DNA of 64,000 bases from Helichrysum umbraculigerum (taxonomy: Eukaryota; Streptophyta; Magnoliopsida; Asterales; Asteraceae). The DNA lies in assembly GCA_949592205.1 (NCBI GenBank), contig CATIUR010000001.1, positions 315,784,750 through 315,848,749 on the forward strand, given 5' to 3'. The position numbers and the translations under genes were made by a program. Below, piece after piece: positions 12,255 to 24,163 of this stretch; the stretch's first letter is position 1, and each line of letters opens with the position of its first letter. The notes beneath the pieces were generated by a model. That model had not been told where the DNA came from. It saw only the letters and a program-made list of their open reading frames with translations, and ran no database searches.

Positions 12255-13564
12255 TGTGACACTCCTCTAAATTAGGTATTATTATACCACTAATTTCATG
12301 CATTTCTTACGCTAATTCCCTACAAAAATCTGAACTAAACTTATGATGTGATGTCAGTCTAACGAGCCCAAAACTGTTGAACAAAAAGTATTTCGAAAAT
12401 TTATAATTTATTATTATTATAAATTAAACAATAAGAAATAATATCGGAGTGAATCGGACAAAATAAATACAATCGTTGGTGATACAAAAGTCAGAAAAGA
12501 ACTCGAAAATGTTTTCGAATAATTTTTATTTGAAAATATTAAGTGAACTGGTTGAAACAAAAATGAAACAAAAACAATTATACGTTTATTTAAAATGTAT
12601 TGCACGCGAACAGAAACAAATACAAAACGTACCCAAAGGTCAAAAATAATAAAAGTATTATTTTTCCCTTTCATATTAAAGTATTTGGAGAAATACCTCA
12701 AAATATGATTTCGAAAATTTAATGAAAACTGGTACACAATTGGACCCGTACCCGAAATTAACGGGTTAAATACCTACTATATTACTACAACTAAAATGTT
12801 TATAGACAAATTACCACACAAACCATACTGCCCTTTGAAAAATCTTGCCGTCCCATTTTTTTTTTATATATACACTCATTTCCCTACATTGTGAGACACA
12901 ACAACCAAAACCCACCTCTAATTATTTGAAACCCCTGTTCTGTGATCACTCTCACAGAAGCAGCAAGAGGGCTGAAGCAGCAGCAACAACTCCATTTCAT
13001 CCTCAAAGCTCTTCTTCATCATAATCATCATCTTCTACATCATCATCCTGAGCTTCTTCATCATCATCACCAAATCATCATCATCATCTCTTTATCATTG
13101 TGAGCTTCAAATTTCATTTATAAAATTTTGATATATTATGTATACACTACAATTTCTTGCATAAAACTGTTATATTAAGTGAATATTGCATGTATGTGAG
13201 AGATTATATCCAAAAATGAATTATAACAAATTTATACTTATGAACATAAAAGTTGATTCAATCGACTGGGTAAAAGTGTTGGATCCGGCAGATCCCAAGC
13301 TTAAACCAACATGTACACAGCTCTTGAACCAAACACAGGACACGCAAAAGAAGAAGGAACTTCGTCTGCCAAATAGAAGTATATAACTAGGAGTAGAGCT
13401 AGTTTAATATTACTGATACATCACACACAAAATTGAGAGAAGCTGATACATAACGTTATTTCTAAACATGAATACCAGTTGCAGCTATGGACTCTAGACT
13501 CTCCTTGGCTAACAAATATTAGCTATTATATAATTGTATGGGATCATGGGTCAGTGTTAGAATT
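12255..13564 (+). repeat. Element A 5' LTR, first part (interrupted by array C)
   Basis: Starts TGTGACACTCCTC and matches the start of the B LTR (38287 leftward): both have CAAATTAGGTA or TAAATTAGGTA, ACGCTAAT and GATGTGATGT at like positions. A TATA-like run is at about 12866-12873, followed by a leader with CAGCAGCAACAAC and repeated TCATC. The left flank ends GTGTT, half of a possible target duplication whose mate is outside the window. The LTR resumes at 31254; its total length without array C is about 3491 bp. Confidence 0.87.
13560..13564 (+). repeat. Target site duplication GAATT (left) of array C
   Basis: GAATT directly precedes TGTGACAACC of LTR1. The same five bases at 31249-31253 directly follow the end of LTR3. 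No such copy flanks the middle LTR. Confidence 0.95.
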
Positions 13565-16172
13565 TGTGACAACCGTCAATTTAGGACTATAATTTAGTGC
13601 CTAATAAAGTTTTAATACATGTAATTAGTTCTGTGTTAGGCTAATTAATGTATCAATTATTATATATATATTGTTGAATATATATCTACAATTATGCGGT
13701 TTGTTTAAATCGTACGAATCTCAAATCGAATGAATTTCGATACAATAAATACGGACGTTGGTGACCAACTTTTATTAAATAACGATTTTATGTCAAAAGT
13801 ATTATTATTATAATACTTCGTATTCATTCGTACCGTACAATCAGAAAGTTACACAATTTAAAATGTAAAACGCGCAAACAAATTAACTTACCTTTTTATA
13901 ATTCAAATATAATGTGATTAGTAAAATATCTAAATAAAATATGGCGTAATAAATTGTATTTTAAAATGTTCCAATCAATATTTAAAATAATTATTTAACG
14001 TTTAAACGACGGAGCAAACGAACACCGCACGGAGCGGGAACGCGGGGCGAAAATGGGGATTTAACCCCCACTTCCACCCACTTTCTTTCATTTCTCTTTT
14101 TCTCTACCTCTCTCCTCTCTTATTTCTCTCAACTAAACCAACACCAAAATCAACGAAAAACGCAAAATAAACCTACTAAACGACCTCGGATCTTCAAGCC
14201 CCTTTTGAATAAACGACCACCACGCGACGATCTACACTCCTACCTTTCCGGAATTTCATTTCGGCGATTTGTAAGTTTCCGACACGACTCCGAAAACTCT
14301 CGTTTTTAAGTTTTATAACTTGCTAGTTGTTTGTATAACCTTGTAATGTCCTAAGATGGGTTGGGTAAAAATATTAGGCCGATCGATGGCCGGAAAATGC
14401 GTTTTTGAAGCTTAAATTCCGATCAGACCCCGTACGTCGCATTTGGCCTGGAGCAAATGCGACGCAGCGACCTACGTCGCACTATATCCCCAACGTCGCA
14501 TATAGCGACGCAACTTACTACGTCGCATTGACTTGCGAACGTCGCACATAGCGACGCAGACCTTAACGTCGCAAACCGAACCTACGTCGCATTAGCGACG
14601 TAGCACCCTATGTCGCTATTGATTTAGCACTGTCGACTTTAGCGACGCAACCCTCTTCGTCGCAAAACCCTACGTCGCAGCCTACGTCGCAGGCTACGTC
14701 GCACAAACCAGAACCTCAAAAACACAGATTTTTACTAAGTGTCGAGGCTCGAAATTTTATCACTTGATTTCACTCAAATTAGAGTCCAGATGCGTTTTTC
14801 CTTAAAGCAATATAGTAGAAATAAAAATTTTCCAAGATGACCTGGCAGCTCGACCCCAGCCAGGGGCTCTGCCCCTTGGACCCCGCCAGGGGCTGCCGCC
14901 CCTTGGACCCCGCTAACCAGGGGCGCTGCCCCCGGACCCCCGTACTTAGATTCCGTAAGCACATTTTTACACCAAATGTCAAACTTGTACAACTTCAAAA
15001 CGCTTACGCGATACAACTTTTCAATCATAATTGGAATTTACTTTTCAAGTATAACACTTCTAAATCAATGAGATAACATCAAGACTATTGTTGCAAGTAA
15101 TCACCAACGGGCCGTACACGTTTTCAAAACATACTTCAAAGATCAAACAAGTCGTTGTAACTTGTATCAAGTCAATCAAACAAGTCGTAGTAACTTGTAA
15201 CAATACAATCAACCAAATCGGGGTAATTTGGACATCAAGTTAAACAAACAATTTAAATGGTAGTCTTTCGAGATACCGGCACAATTAATAACAATTCAAG
15301 TGTCGTGGACACATTCAGGTTTCAAGCCTTTGGACTTCAATTCACCGCTAATAACTTCAAGTTTATTAAATTAAACACTTCAAGACTCAGGTGAGTTTCA
15401 TAGCCCCATTTTCACTGCTTTACAACTAGGGGTGTGATATTACTACTCGATTTTGTTTTACAAGTAGAACGCAAGTGCCAAACTTCAAATACTACATGAG
15501 TTTCAAGCTAATCAATTTAAAGTCCTCCATAAGCATAGTCTCTAGTATTTATAGCGTGAATGTTAGTATATGATATCATATGGGATTGACAATCCTCATC
15601 CGGGTTAGCACGCACTAACCGGTCAAACGGATGTATTAGCATTTGGGAAGACGAGTGTTGATTAGGCACTCGTAGGAGGCATTTCAAGTTAGGTTTCCTT
15701 AATTGGGCCTGACAAATCAAGTTAAGCTCAGACTATGTGCTCATGGACAGTATAACTTTTATTTTGCTTAATTGCATTTTAAATTCAATATAAATCTTGC
15801 GGTTCTTACAACTACACATTGACATACAAACCTGTGAGCTCACCAGCGTTTTCGCTGACCCATTTTAGTATTTATCACAGGTACCCCGCAGTAGGTTGGC
15901 TACACAAGCAGGAACTATTAGCTCGAGTCAGCATACATACAACTAGAGATTTGATTGCATTATTATATTTTGTAACAGTAATTATGCTTTGTAATCTCTC
16001 AATTTCAGGAATCGAGCTAATGTAACTATATTTTGATGTAAACATTTACTTTATCTATACAAGTTTAAAACGACGCATATAGTGGTCGTTCATTATATCT
16101 TATGTGCTTTGTATATTGATTAGTGACACCCAAATCAAACTTCCGCAAATCATTAAATTTGGGGGTGTCACA
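13565..16172 (+). repeat. LTR1 of array C (2608 bp)
   Basis: Begins TGTGACAACCGTC and ends GGGGGTGTCACA. A pyrimidine-rich stretch at 14080-14140 probably lies near the transcript start. It carries an array of CGTCGCA motifs (14431-14703) and GC-rich CAGGGGCTGCCGCCCC-type repeats (14850-14940). It has C at 14886 where LTR2 and LTR3 have T. Confidence 0.96.
14431..14703. repeat. CGTCGCA / GCGACG inverted-repeat array in the C LTR
   Basis: At least eleven CGTCGCA motifs, most preceded by A or TA, are interleaved with about five GCGACG copies in the opposite sense, for example ACGTCGCATATAGCGACGC. Pairs could fold into RNA hairpins and are CpG-rich. The array recurs at +7538 (21969-22241) and +15076 (29507-29779). 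Confidence 0.9.
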
Positions 16173-16175
16173 GAT

Positions 16176-16187
16176 TGGTATCAGAGC
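16176..16187 (+). promoter_or_regulatory. Primer binding site, C copy 1 (tRNA-Met)
   Basis: TGGTATCAGAGC, complementary to the 3' end of initiator tRNA-Met, lies three bases after LTR1. The region 16188-16625 is an untranslated leader without a pre-gag ORF, unlike A and B. Confidence 0.96.
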
Positions 16188-16625
16188 CTAAGGTTATAGT
16201 GAACTAGGTTGCATTTAGTGGGCCTAGACTATGACCGTTAGGCAGTATTCCTTATTAGTTATGACTAGTTCAGGGATTACATCATACGACTTTAATTTAA
16301 CATAGCCTGATCAACTATGTACAATTAAAGAAAGATGATGTGAAATCTGAAAGAGTCATGTTGAACAGGAATGCATTAGTTGACTCTGACCTCGAGAGAA
16401 ACGGGACTCAAAACACGTCTGTGCTAGACACTCAATAGGTTATTATGTGATATACATATATATATACATGAATAGACCTCATTACAACTTTAGGCTATAT
16501 TATATTATATGATTATAGGCCTCTTTCTTTCAAACGTTTTGTCTCGAAATGACAAACACACCACTAGTTCATCATACTCGGACTAGTATCTTATTTCATT
16601 TCCTTGTTCTTTCTTACTCAGCATC

Positions 16626-19600
16626 ATGCCTCCACGTCGTCAAATTACCCTTAGCGAAGCTGAGATCGCGGGAATCATTGCCCGCAGTGTGACCGAAGCC
16701 TTGGCTAACCGAACACCACCCGGTAGCGAGGACACAGCAGCCAATACTCCACCACCCAAACCCTGTTCCTATAAGGACTTTCTTAGCTGTAAACCGCTAT
16801 ACTTCAAGGGCACGGAAGGTGCCATTGGCTTGATCCGTTGGATTGAGCGCATGGAATCTGTTTTCAGTCTCTGCGACTGCACTGAGAACAACAAGGTCAA
16901 ATTCGCTGCTTACACCTTTCAGGAAGGTGCACTCACGTGGTGGAAAACCCACGCAAACTCCGTAGGCCTTGAGGTTGCAAACCGACTTCCTTGGGCCGAA
17001 CTGAAAAAGAAACTGACAGAGAAATACTGTCCTGAAGAGGAATTGCACAGGCTGGAAGAAGAATTCTGGCATCTGGAGGTGCAGGGAAATGATGTCGCTG
17101 ATTATACCACCAAATTTCAGCAGTTTGCTTTACTATGCCCAGGCTTGGTTGAACCAGAAAGTAAGGGCATTAAGAAATACATTCGTGGACTTCCCGAGAA
17201 CATTCAGGGGAACGTCGCCTCATCCAAACCAACAACTACTGAGAGTGCCATTCGATTGGCCCACGAACTCATGGCTCTAGTTGTCAGCCGTGAGACCTCC
17301 AACACCTCATCCCCTAACAACAACAAACGCAAATCCACTGAACACCACCACAACTCCAACAAGAAAAACAACGCCATCCAAGTCTACAACACCAACTCTG
17401 AAACCACCCGCAACTACACCGGGGACAGACCTTATTGTCCCAAGTGTAACTACCACCATTTTGGTCAGTGCGGTACTCCTTGCAACAACTGCAGGAGGCA
17501 AGGGCATTTGACTAAAGATTGCCGAGCTCCCAAATCCAACAACAACCCCTCTGACAGAAATACCCGACAACCTAAGTCCTGCTACGAATGTGGAAACCCA
17601 GGACACTTCAGGGATTCTTGCCCAAAGTTGAAGAACAAGGGCAACAACAACAACCACCGCAACAACAACAATGCCAAAAGTACCGCTTTCGTGATCAACT
17701 CAGGGGACGCCCGTCTGGACCCGAATGTGGTCACGGGTATGTTCCTCCTCAACAATTTAACTGCTTCCATTCTATTTGATACTGGTGCCGATAGGAGTTT
17801 TATTTCCGATGAATTTTGCCCTCTACTTGACGTTACACCTGTTGCTTTAGACGTTAAGTACACTGTAGAGCTAGCAAATGGCAAATTGATAGAAACCAAT
17901 AGTGTGATACCTAATTGCACTTTAAACCTATCCGACGAAATCTTCTCCATAGATCTTATGCCTGTTGAGATAGGAAGTTTCGACGTCATCGTAGGCATGG
18001 ACTGGTTGTCCAAACATCGCGCCGAAATCATTTGCTACGACAAAGTTGTTCGCATACCTCTCGCAGTCGGTAGAACCCTAATCATACAGGGGGAGACCGG
18101 TGGGACGAGGCTTAACATCATATCTTGTCTTAAGACCCGAAAATTTCTGAGAAAGGGTTATCCAGCAATCCTCGCACACATTATGGAGAAAAAGTCGGAG
18201 GAGAAGCGACTTGAGGATGTTCCAATTGTTCGAGACTTTCCAGAAGTCTTTCCTGAAGAACTACCTGGTCTACCACCACCAAGACAGGTTGAGTTCTCAA
18301 TCGATCTTGTACCAGGTGCTGCGCCTGTGGCCCGAGCACCATACCGTTTAGCTCCATCTGAACTTCAGGAGCTGTCCACCCAGTTACAGGAACTCCTGGA
18401 ACGAGGATTCATCAGGCCGAGTTCTTCACCTTGGGGAGCTCCGGTCCTATTTGTTAAGAAGAAAGATGGTTCTTTTCGAATGTGTATCGACTATCGAGAG
18501 TTGAACAAGTTAACTGTCAAGAACCGGTATCCACTCCCTCGAATCGATGATTTGTTCGACCAACTTCAAGGGTCGAGTTGTTATTCAAAGATTGATCTCC
18601 GATCCGGTTATCACCAATTGCGTGTTCGCGATGCCGATATTCCAAAAACCGCTTTCAGAACCCGTTACGGGCATTACGAATTTCAAGTGATGCCATTCGG
18701 CCTAACCAATGCACCGGCTGTATTCATGGACCTTATGAATCGGGTGTGTAAACCTTACCTGGATAAATTTGTCATTGTCTTTATCGATGGCATTCTCATA
18801 TATTCACGAAACAAAGAAGAACACGCTCAACACCTCAGAACCATCCTTGAACTACTTAAACACGAGGAGCTCTATGCCAAGTTCTCTAAGTGTGAGTTCT
18901 GGATCAAAACCGTTCAATTTCTTGGTCACGTGATTGACAGTCAGGGGATTCATGTCGACCCGTCAAAAATCGAGGCTATCAAAGATTGGCAATCGCCAAC
19001 CACTCCAACCGAAGTACGGCAGTTTTTGGGACTTGCCGGGTACTATCGACGCTTCATTGAAAATTTCTCCAAGATAGCCATACCACTCACGACTCTGACC
19101 CAGAAAGACAAAAAGTTTGACTGGACTGAGAAACAAGAGTCGGCATTCCAACTCTTAAAACAAAAGCTTTGCAGTGCTCCTATCCTATCTTTACCCGAAG
19201 GCACCGATGACTTCGTGGTATACTGCGATGCTTCTCATCAAGGTCTCGGTTGTGTGCTCATGCAACGAGACAAAGTCATAGCTTATGCTTCCCGACAGCT
19301 CAAGATTCATGAAAAGAATTACACCACCCACGACCTCGAGCTAGGAGCTGTCGTTTTTGCCCTAAAAATCTGGAGACATTACCTTTACGGTACCAGATGT
19401 ACAATCTTTACCGACCATAAAAGCCTTCAACACATATTCGATCAGAAGGATCTCAACATGAGGCAACGTCGATGGGTAGAGTTGCTTACCGATTACGACT
19501 GCGAACTCAAATATCATCCCGGCAAAGCAAATGTTGTTGCTGATGCCCTCAGTCGAAAAGAGCGAGTGAAACCACTTCGGGTTCGAGCCCTCAGTATGAC

Positions 19601-21068
19601 CATTCACAACAATTTAAACATTCAAATTCTCACTGCTCAACTCGAAGCCTTAAAACCCGAAAATGTCAAAGATGAGGCCTTGCGGGGCATGGACAAACAA
19701 TTTGAAATCAAATCTAACGGGATTAGGTATTTCTCAAACCGAATCTGGTTGCCTAAAATTGGGAACCTACGAGACTTGGTGATGGATGAAGCTCACAAGT
19801 CTAAATATTCTATCCATCCGGGATCCGATAAAATGTACCACGGTATCAAGGACTTCTACTGGTGGCCGAACATGAAAGCCGAAATCGCCACCTATTTCAG
19901 CAAATGCCTTACTTGCTCCAAAGTCAAAATCGAATATCAAAAACCTTCTGGTTTACTTCAACAACCCAGTCTTCCTGAATGGAAATGGGAACAAATTGCC
20001 ATTGACTTCATAACCAAACTACCCAAATCCTCGAACGGTTGCGATTCCATTTGGGTGATCGTGGATCGTCTCACAAAGTCTGCTCACTTCCTGGCAATCA
20101 AGGAATCCGACAAAATGGAACGCCTCACCAACATTTATCTGAAGGAAATTGTGACCAAACACGGTGTTCCAATCTCAATTATCTCTGATAGAGATAGTCG
20201 TTTCACTTCACAATTTTGGCAATCACTTCAAAAATCTCTGGGTACTCGACTTGATATGAGTACCGCATACCATCCTCAAACAGACGGCCAAAGTGAACGA
20301 ACCATTCAAACACTTGAAGACATGCTACGGTCCTGCGTAGTAGACTTCGGTGTAAACTGGGAAAAACATCTACCATTGTGTGAGTTTTCGTACAACAACA
20401 GTTATCATACCAGCATCAAAGCTGCACCCTTCGAAGCACTGTACGGTCGTAAGTGCCGGTCACCTATCTGTTGGACTGAAGTTGGGGATAGCCAACTCAC
20501 AGGTCCAGAAATCATTCATGAGACGACCGAGAGAATCGTCGAAATTCAAAACAAGCTCAAAGCCGCGCGTGATCGTCAGAAAAGTTATGTTGACGTGAGA
20601 CGCAAGCCACTCGAGTTCCAGGTTGGGGATCGAGTTCTACTCAAAGTATCGCCTTGGAAAGGCGTAATCCGATTTGGCAAACGAGGGAAGTTGAATCCCA
20701 GATACATTGGACCATTCGAGATCCTTGAAAAGATTGGTCCAGTGGCTTATCGATTGCAGCTGCCATCTGAACTCAGCAGCGTGCATCCCACATTTCATGT
20801 TTCAAATCTGAAGAAGTGTCTGTCTGATGAGACACTTATCATTCCACTCGATGAAATTCGAGTTGACGAGAAACTTCACTTTGTTGAGGAACCCGCCGAG
20901 ATCATGGACCGTGAAGTCAAACAACTTAAACAAAGTCGTATTCCCATTGTCAAGGTTAGGTGGAATTCGCGGCGCGGTCCGGAATTTACCTGGGAACGGG
21001 AGGACCAAATGCGACTCAAGTATCCTCAACTCTTCACTGATTCAACGTCAAACACAACTTCAACATAA
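16626..21068 (+). CDS. C copy 1 gag-pol polyprotein, RT catalytic Asp replaced by Gly
   Basis: Full-length 1480-residue Ty3 polyprotein with no stop or frameshift. Gag spans about residues 60-200, with CCHC knuckles at C286-C299 and C319-C332. Protease DTGA is at 385-388. RT spans about 590-770 with SGYHQLRV and MPFGLTNAP. RNase H is at about 850-970, integrase about 1040-1290 (HHCC region, SDRDSRF, HPQTDGQSE), and the chromodomain-like tail is FTWEREDQM. The RT active site reads FIDG instead of FIDD: codon 722 is GGC (18789-18791) where copy 2 has GAC. That aspartate binds catalytic metal in all reverse transcriptases, so this copy should be unable to reverse transcribe by itself. Residue 747 is Glu here and Lys in copy 2. 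Start is the first ATG (MPPRR), typical of the group. Confidence 0.96.
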   Translation: MPPRRQITLSEAEIAGIIARSVTEALANRTPPGSEDTAANTPPPKPCSYKDFLSCKPLYFKGTEGAIGLIRWIERMESVFSLCDCTENNKVKFAAYTFQEGALTWWKTHANSVGLEVANRLPWAELKKKLTEKYCPEEELHRLEEEFWHLEVQGNDVADYTTKFQQFALLCPGLVEPESKGIKKYIRGLPENIQGNVASSKPTTTESAIRLAHELMALVVSRETSNTSSPNNNKRKSTEHHHNSNKKNNAIQVYNTNSETTRNYTGDRPYCPKCNYHHFGQCGTPCNNCRRQGHLTKDCRAPKSNNNPSDRNTRQPKSCYECGNPGHFRDSCPKLKNKGNNNNHRNNNNAKSTAFVINSGDARLDPNVVTGMFLLNNLTASILFDTGADRSFISDEFCPLLDVTPVALDVKYTVELANGKLIETNSVIPNCTLNLSDEIFSIDLMPVEIGSFDVIVGMDWLSKHRAEIICYDKVVRIPLAVGRTLIIQGETGGTRLNIISCLKTRKFLRKGYPAILAHIMEKKSEEKRLEDVPIVRDFPEVFPEELPGLPPPRQVEFSIDLVPGAAPVARAPYRLAPSELQELSTQLQELLERGFIRPSSSPWGAPVLFVKKKDGSFRMCIDYRELNKLTVKNRYPLPRIDDLFDQLQGSSCYSKIDLRSGYHQLRVRDADIPKTAFRTRYGHYEFQVMPFGLTNAPAVFMDLMNRVCKPYLDKFVIVFIDGILIYSRNKEEHAQHLRTILELLKHEELYAKFSKCEFWIKTVQFLGHVIDSQGIHVDPSKIEAIKDWQSPTTPTEVRQFLGLAGYYRRFIENFSKIAIPLTTLTQKDKKFDWTEKQESAFQLLKQKLCSAPILSLPEGTDDFVVYCDASHQGLGCVLMQRDKVIAYASRQLKIHEKNYTTHDLELGAVVFALKIWRHYLYGTRCTIFTDHKSLQHIFDQKDLNMRQRRWVELLTDYDCELKYHPGKANVVADALSRKERVKPLRVRALSMTIHNNLNIQILTAQLEALKPENVKDEALRGMDKQFEIKSNGIRYFSNRIWLPKIGNLRDLVMDEAHKSKYSIHPGSDKMYHGIKDFYWWPNMKAEIATYFSKCLTCSKVKIEYQKPSGLLQQPSLPEWKWEQIAIDFITKLPKSSNGCDSIWVIVDRLTKSAHFLAIKESDKMERLTNIYLKEIVTKHGVPISIISDRDSRFTSQFWQSLQKSLGTRLDMSTAYHPQTDGQSERTIQTLEDMLRSCVVDFGVNWEKHLPLCEFSYNNSYHTSIKAAPFEALYGRKCRSPICWTEVGDSQLTGPEIIHETTERIVEIQNKLKAARDRQKSYVDVRRKPLEFQVGDRVLLKVSPWKGVIRFGKRGKLNPRYIGPFEILEKIGPVAYRLQLPSELSSVHPTFHVSNLKKCLSDETLIIPLDEIRVDEKLHFVEEPAEIMDREVKQLKQSRIPIVKVRWNSRRGPEFTWEREDQMRLKYPQLFTDSTSNTTST

Positions 21069-21090
21069 ATTTCGGGACGAAATTCTTCTA

Positions 21091-21102
21091 ACAGGGGGAG
21101 AA
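21091..21102 (+). promoter_or_regulatory. Polypurine tract, C copy 1
   Basis: AACAGGGGGAGAA-type purine run touching the start of LTR2; primes plus-strand DNA synthesis. Repeated at 28629-28640 before LTR3. Confidence 0.93.
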
Positions 21103-23710
21103 TGTGACAACCGTCAATTTAGGACTATAATTTAGTGCCTAATAAAGTTTTAATACATGTAATTAGTTCTGTGTTAGGCTAATTAATGTATCAATTATTA
21201 TATATATATTGTTGAATATATATCTACAATTATGCGGTTTGTTTAAATCGTACGAATCTCAAATCGAATGAATTTCGATACAATAAATACGGACGTTGGT
21301 GACCAACTTTTATTAAATAACGATTTTATGTCAAAAGTATTATTATTATAATACTTCGTATTCATTCGTACCGTACAATCAGAAAGTTACACAATTTAAA
21401 ATGTAAAACGCGCAAACAAATTAACTTACCTTTTTATAATTCAAATATAATGTGATTAGTAAAATATCTAAATAAAATATGGCGTAATAAATTGTATTTT
21501 AAAATGTTCCAATCAATATTTAAAATAATTATTTAACGTTTAAACGACGGAGCAAACGAACACCGCACGGAGCGGGAACGCGGGGCGAAAATGGGGATTT
21601 AACCCCCACTTCCACCCACTTTCTTTCATTTCTCTTTTTCTCTACCTCTCTCCTCTCTTATTTCTCTCAACTAAACCAACACCAAAATCAACGAAAAACG
21701 CAAAATAAACCTACTAAACGACCTCGGATCTTCAAGCCCCTTTTGAATAAACGACCACCACGCGACGATCTACACTCCTACCTTTCCGGAATTTCATTTC
21801 GGCGATTTGTAAGTTTCCGACACGACTCCGAAAACTCTCGTTTTTAAGTTTTATAACTTGCTAGTTGTTTGTATAACCTTGTAATGTCCTAAGATGGGTT
21901 GGGTAAAAATATTAGGCCGATCGATGGCCGGAAAATGCGTTTTTGAAGCTTAAATTCCGATCAGACCCCGTACGTCGCATTTGGCCTGGAGCAAATGCGA
22001 CGCAGCGACCTACGTCGCACTATATCCCCAACGTCGCATATAGCGACGCAACTTACTACGTCGCATTGACTTGCGAACGTCGCACATAGCGACGCAGACC
22101 TTAACGTCGCAAACCGAACCTACGTCGCATTAGCGACGTAGCACCCTATGTCGCTATTGATTTAGCACTGTCGACTTTAGCGACGCAACCCTCTTCGTCG
22201 CAAAACCCTACGTCGCAGCCTACGTCGCAGGCTACGTCGCACAAACCAGAACCTCAAAAACACAGATTTTTACTAAGTGTCGAGGCTCGAAATTTTATCA
22301 CTTGATTTCACTCAAATTAGAGTCCAGATGCGTTTTTCCTTAAAGCAATATAGTAGAAATAAAAATTTTCCAAGATGACCTGGCAGCTCGACCCCAGCCA
22401 GGGGCTCTGCCCCTTGGACCCCGTCAGGGGCTGCCGCCCCTTGGACCCCGCTAACCAGGGGCGCTGCCCCCGGACCCCCGTACTTAGATTCCGTAAGCAC
22501 ATTTTTACACCAAATGTCAAACTTGTACAACTTCAAAACGCTTACGCGATACAACTTTTCAATCATAATTGGAATTTACTTTTCAAGTATAACACTTCTA
22601 AATCAATGAGATAACATCAAGACTATTGTTGCAAGTAATCACCAACGGGCCGTACACGTTTTCAAAACATACTTCAAAGATCAAACAAGTCGTTGTAACT
22701 TGTATCAAGTCAATCAAACAAGTCGTAGTAACTTGTAACAATACAATCAACCAAATCGGGGTAATTTGGACATCAAGTTAAACAAACAATTTAAATGGTA
22801 GTCTTTCGAGATACCGGCACAATTAATAACAATTCAAGTGTCGTGGACACATTCAGGTTTCAAGCCTTTGGACTTCAATTCACCGCTAATAACTTCAAGT
22901 TTATTAAATTAAACACTTCAAGACTCAGGTGAGTTTCATAGCCCCATTTTCACTGCTTTACAACTAGGGGTGTGATATTACTACTCGATTTTGTTTTACA
23001 AGTAGAACGCAAGTGCCAAACTTCAAATACTACATGAGTTTCAAGCTAATCAATTTAAAGTCCTCCATAAGCATAGTCTCTAGTATTTATAGCGTGAATG
23101 TTAGTATATGATATCATATGGGATTGACAATCCTCATCCGGGTTAGCACGCACTAACCGGTCAAACGGATGTATTAGCATTTGGGAAGACGAGTGTTGAT
23201 TAGGCACTCGTAGGAGGCATTTCAAGTTAGGTTTCCTTAATTGGGCCTGACAAATCAAGTTAAGCTCAGACTATGTGCTCATGGACAGTATAACTTTTAT
23301 TTTGCTTAATTGCATTTTAAATTCAATATAAATCTTGCGGTTCTTACAACTACACATTGACATACAAACCTGTGAGCTCACCAGCGTTTTCGCTGACCCA
23401 TTTTAGTATTTATCACAGGTACCCCGCAGTAGGTTGGCTACACAAGCAGGAACTATTAGCTCGAGTCAGCATACATACAACTAGAGATTTGATTGCATTA
23501 TTATATTTTGTAACAGTAATTATGCTTTGTAATCTCTCAATTTCAGGAATCGAGCTAATGTAACTATATTTTGATGTAAACATTTACTTTATCTATACAA
23601 GTTTAAAACGACGCATATAGTGGTCGTTCATTATATCTTATGTGCTTTGTATATTGATTAGTGACACCCAAATCAAACTTCCGCAAATCATTAAATTTGG
23701 GGGTGTCACA
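21103..23710 (+). repeat. LTR2 of array C (middle LTR)
   Basis: Same length as LTR1 and LTR3. It serves as 3' LTR of copy 1 and 5' LTR of copy 2. It has no target duplication on either side; internal sequence abuts both ends. It shares T (22424) with LTR3 against C in LTR1. Confidence 0.96.
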
Positions 23711-23713
23711 GAT

Positions 23714-23725
23714 TGGTATCAGAGC
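23714..23725 (+). promoter_or_regulatory. Primer binding site, C copy 2 (tRNA-Met)
   Basis: TGGTATCAGAGC three bases after LTR2, followed by an untranslated leader to 24163 that looks identical to that of copy 1. Confidence 0.96.
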
Positions 23726-24163
23726 CTAAGGTTATAGTGAACTAGGTTGCATTTAGTGGGCCTAGACTATGACCGTTAGGCAGTATTCCTTATTAGTTAT
23801 GACTAGTTCAGGGATTACATCATACGACTTTAATTTAACATAGCCTGATCAACTATGTACAATTAAAGAAAGATGATGTGAAATCTGAAAGAGTCATGTT
23901 GAACAGGAATGCATTAGTTGACTCTGACCTCGAGAGAAACGGGACTCAAAACACGTCTGTGCTAGACACTCAATAGGTTATTATGTGATATACATATATA
24001 TATACATGAATAGACCTCATTACAACTTTAGGCTATATTATATTATATGATTATAGGCCTCTTTCTTTCAAACGTTTTGTCTCGAAATGACAAACACACC
24101 ACTAGTTCATCATACTCGGACTAGTATCTTATTTCATTTCCTTGTTCTTTCTTACTCAGCATC

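Noticed and set aside
14774..15028. Short ORFs on both strands repeated at 22312 and 29850
   Set aside because: They are LTR sequence present three times by element duplication, GC-rich low-complexity frames with no homology.
17307..18031. Antisense ORFs inside the C gag-pol (also at 24845-25569)
   Set aside because: Shadows of the coding strand caused by its codon composition.
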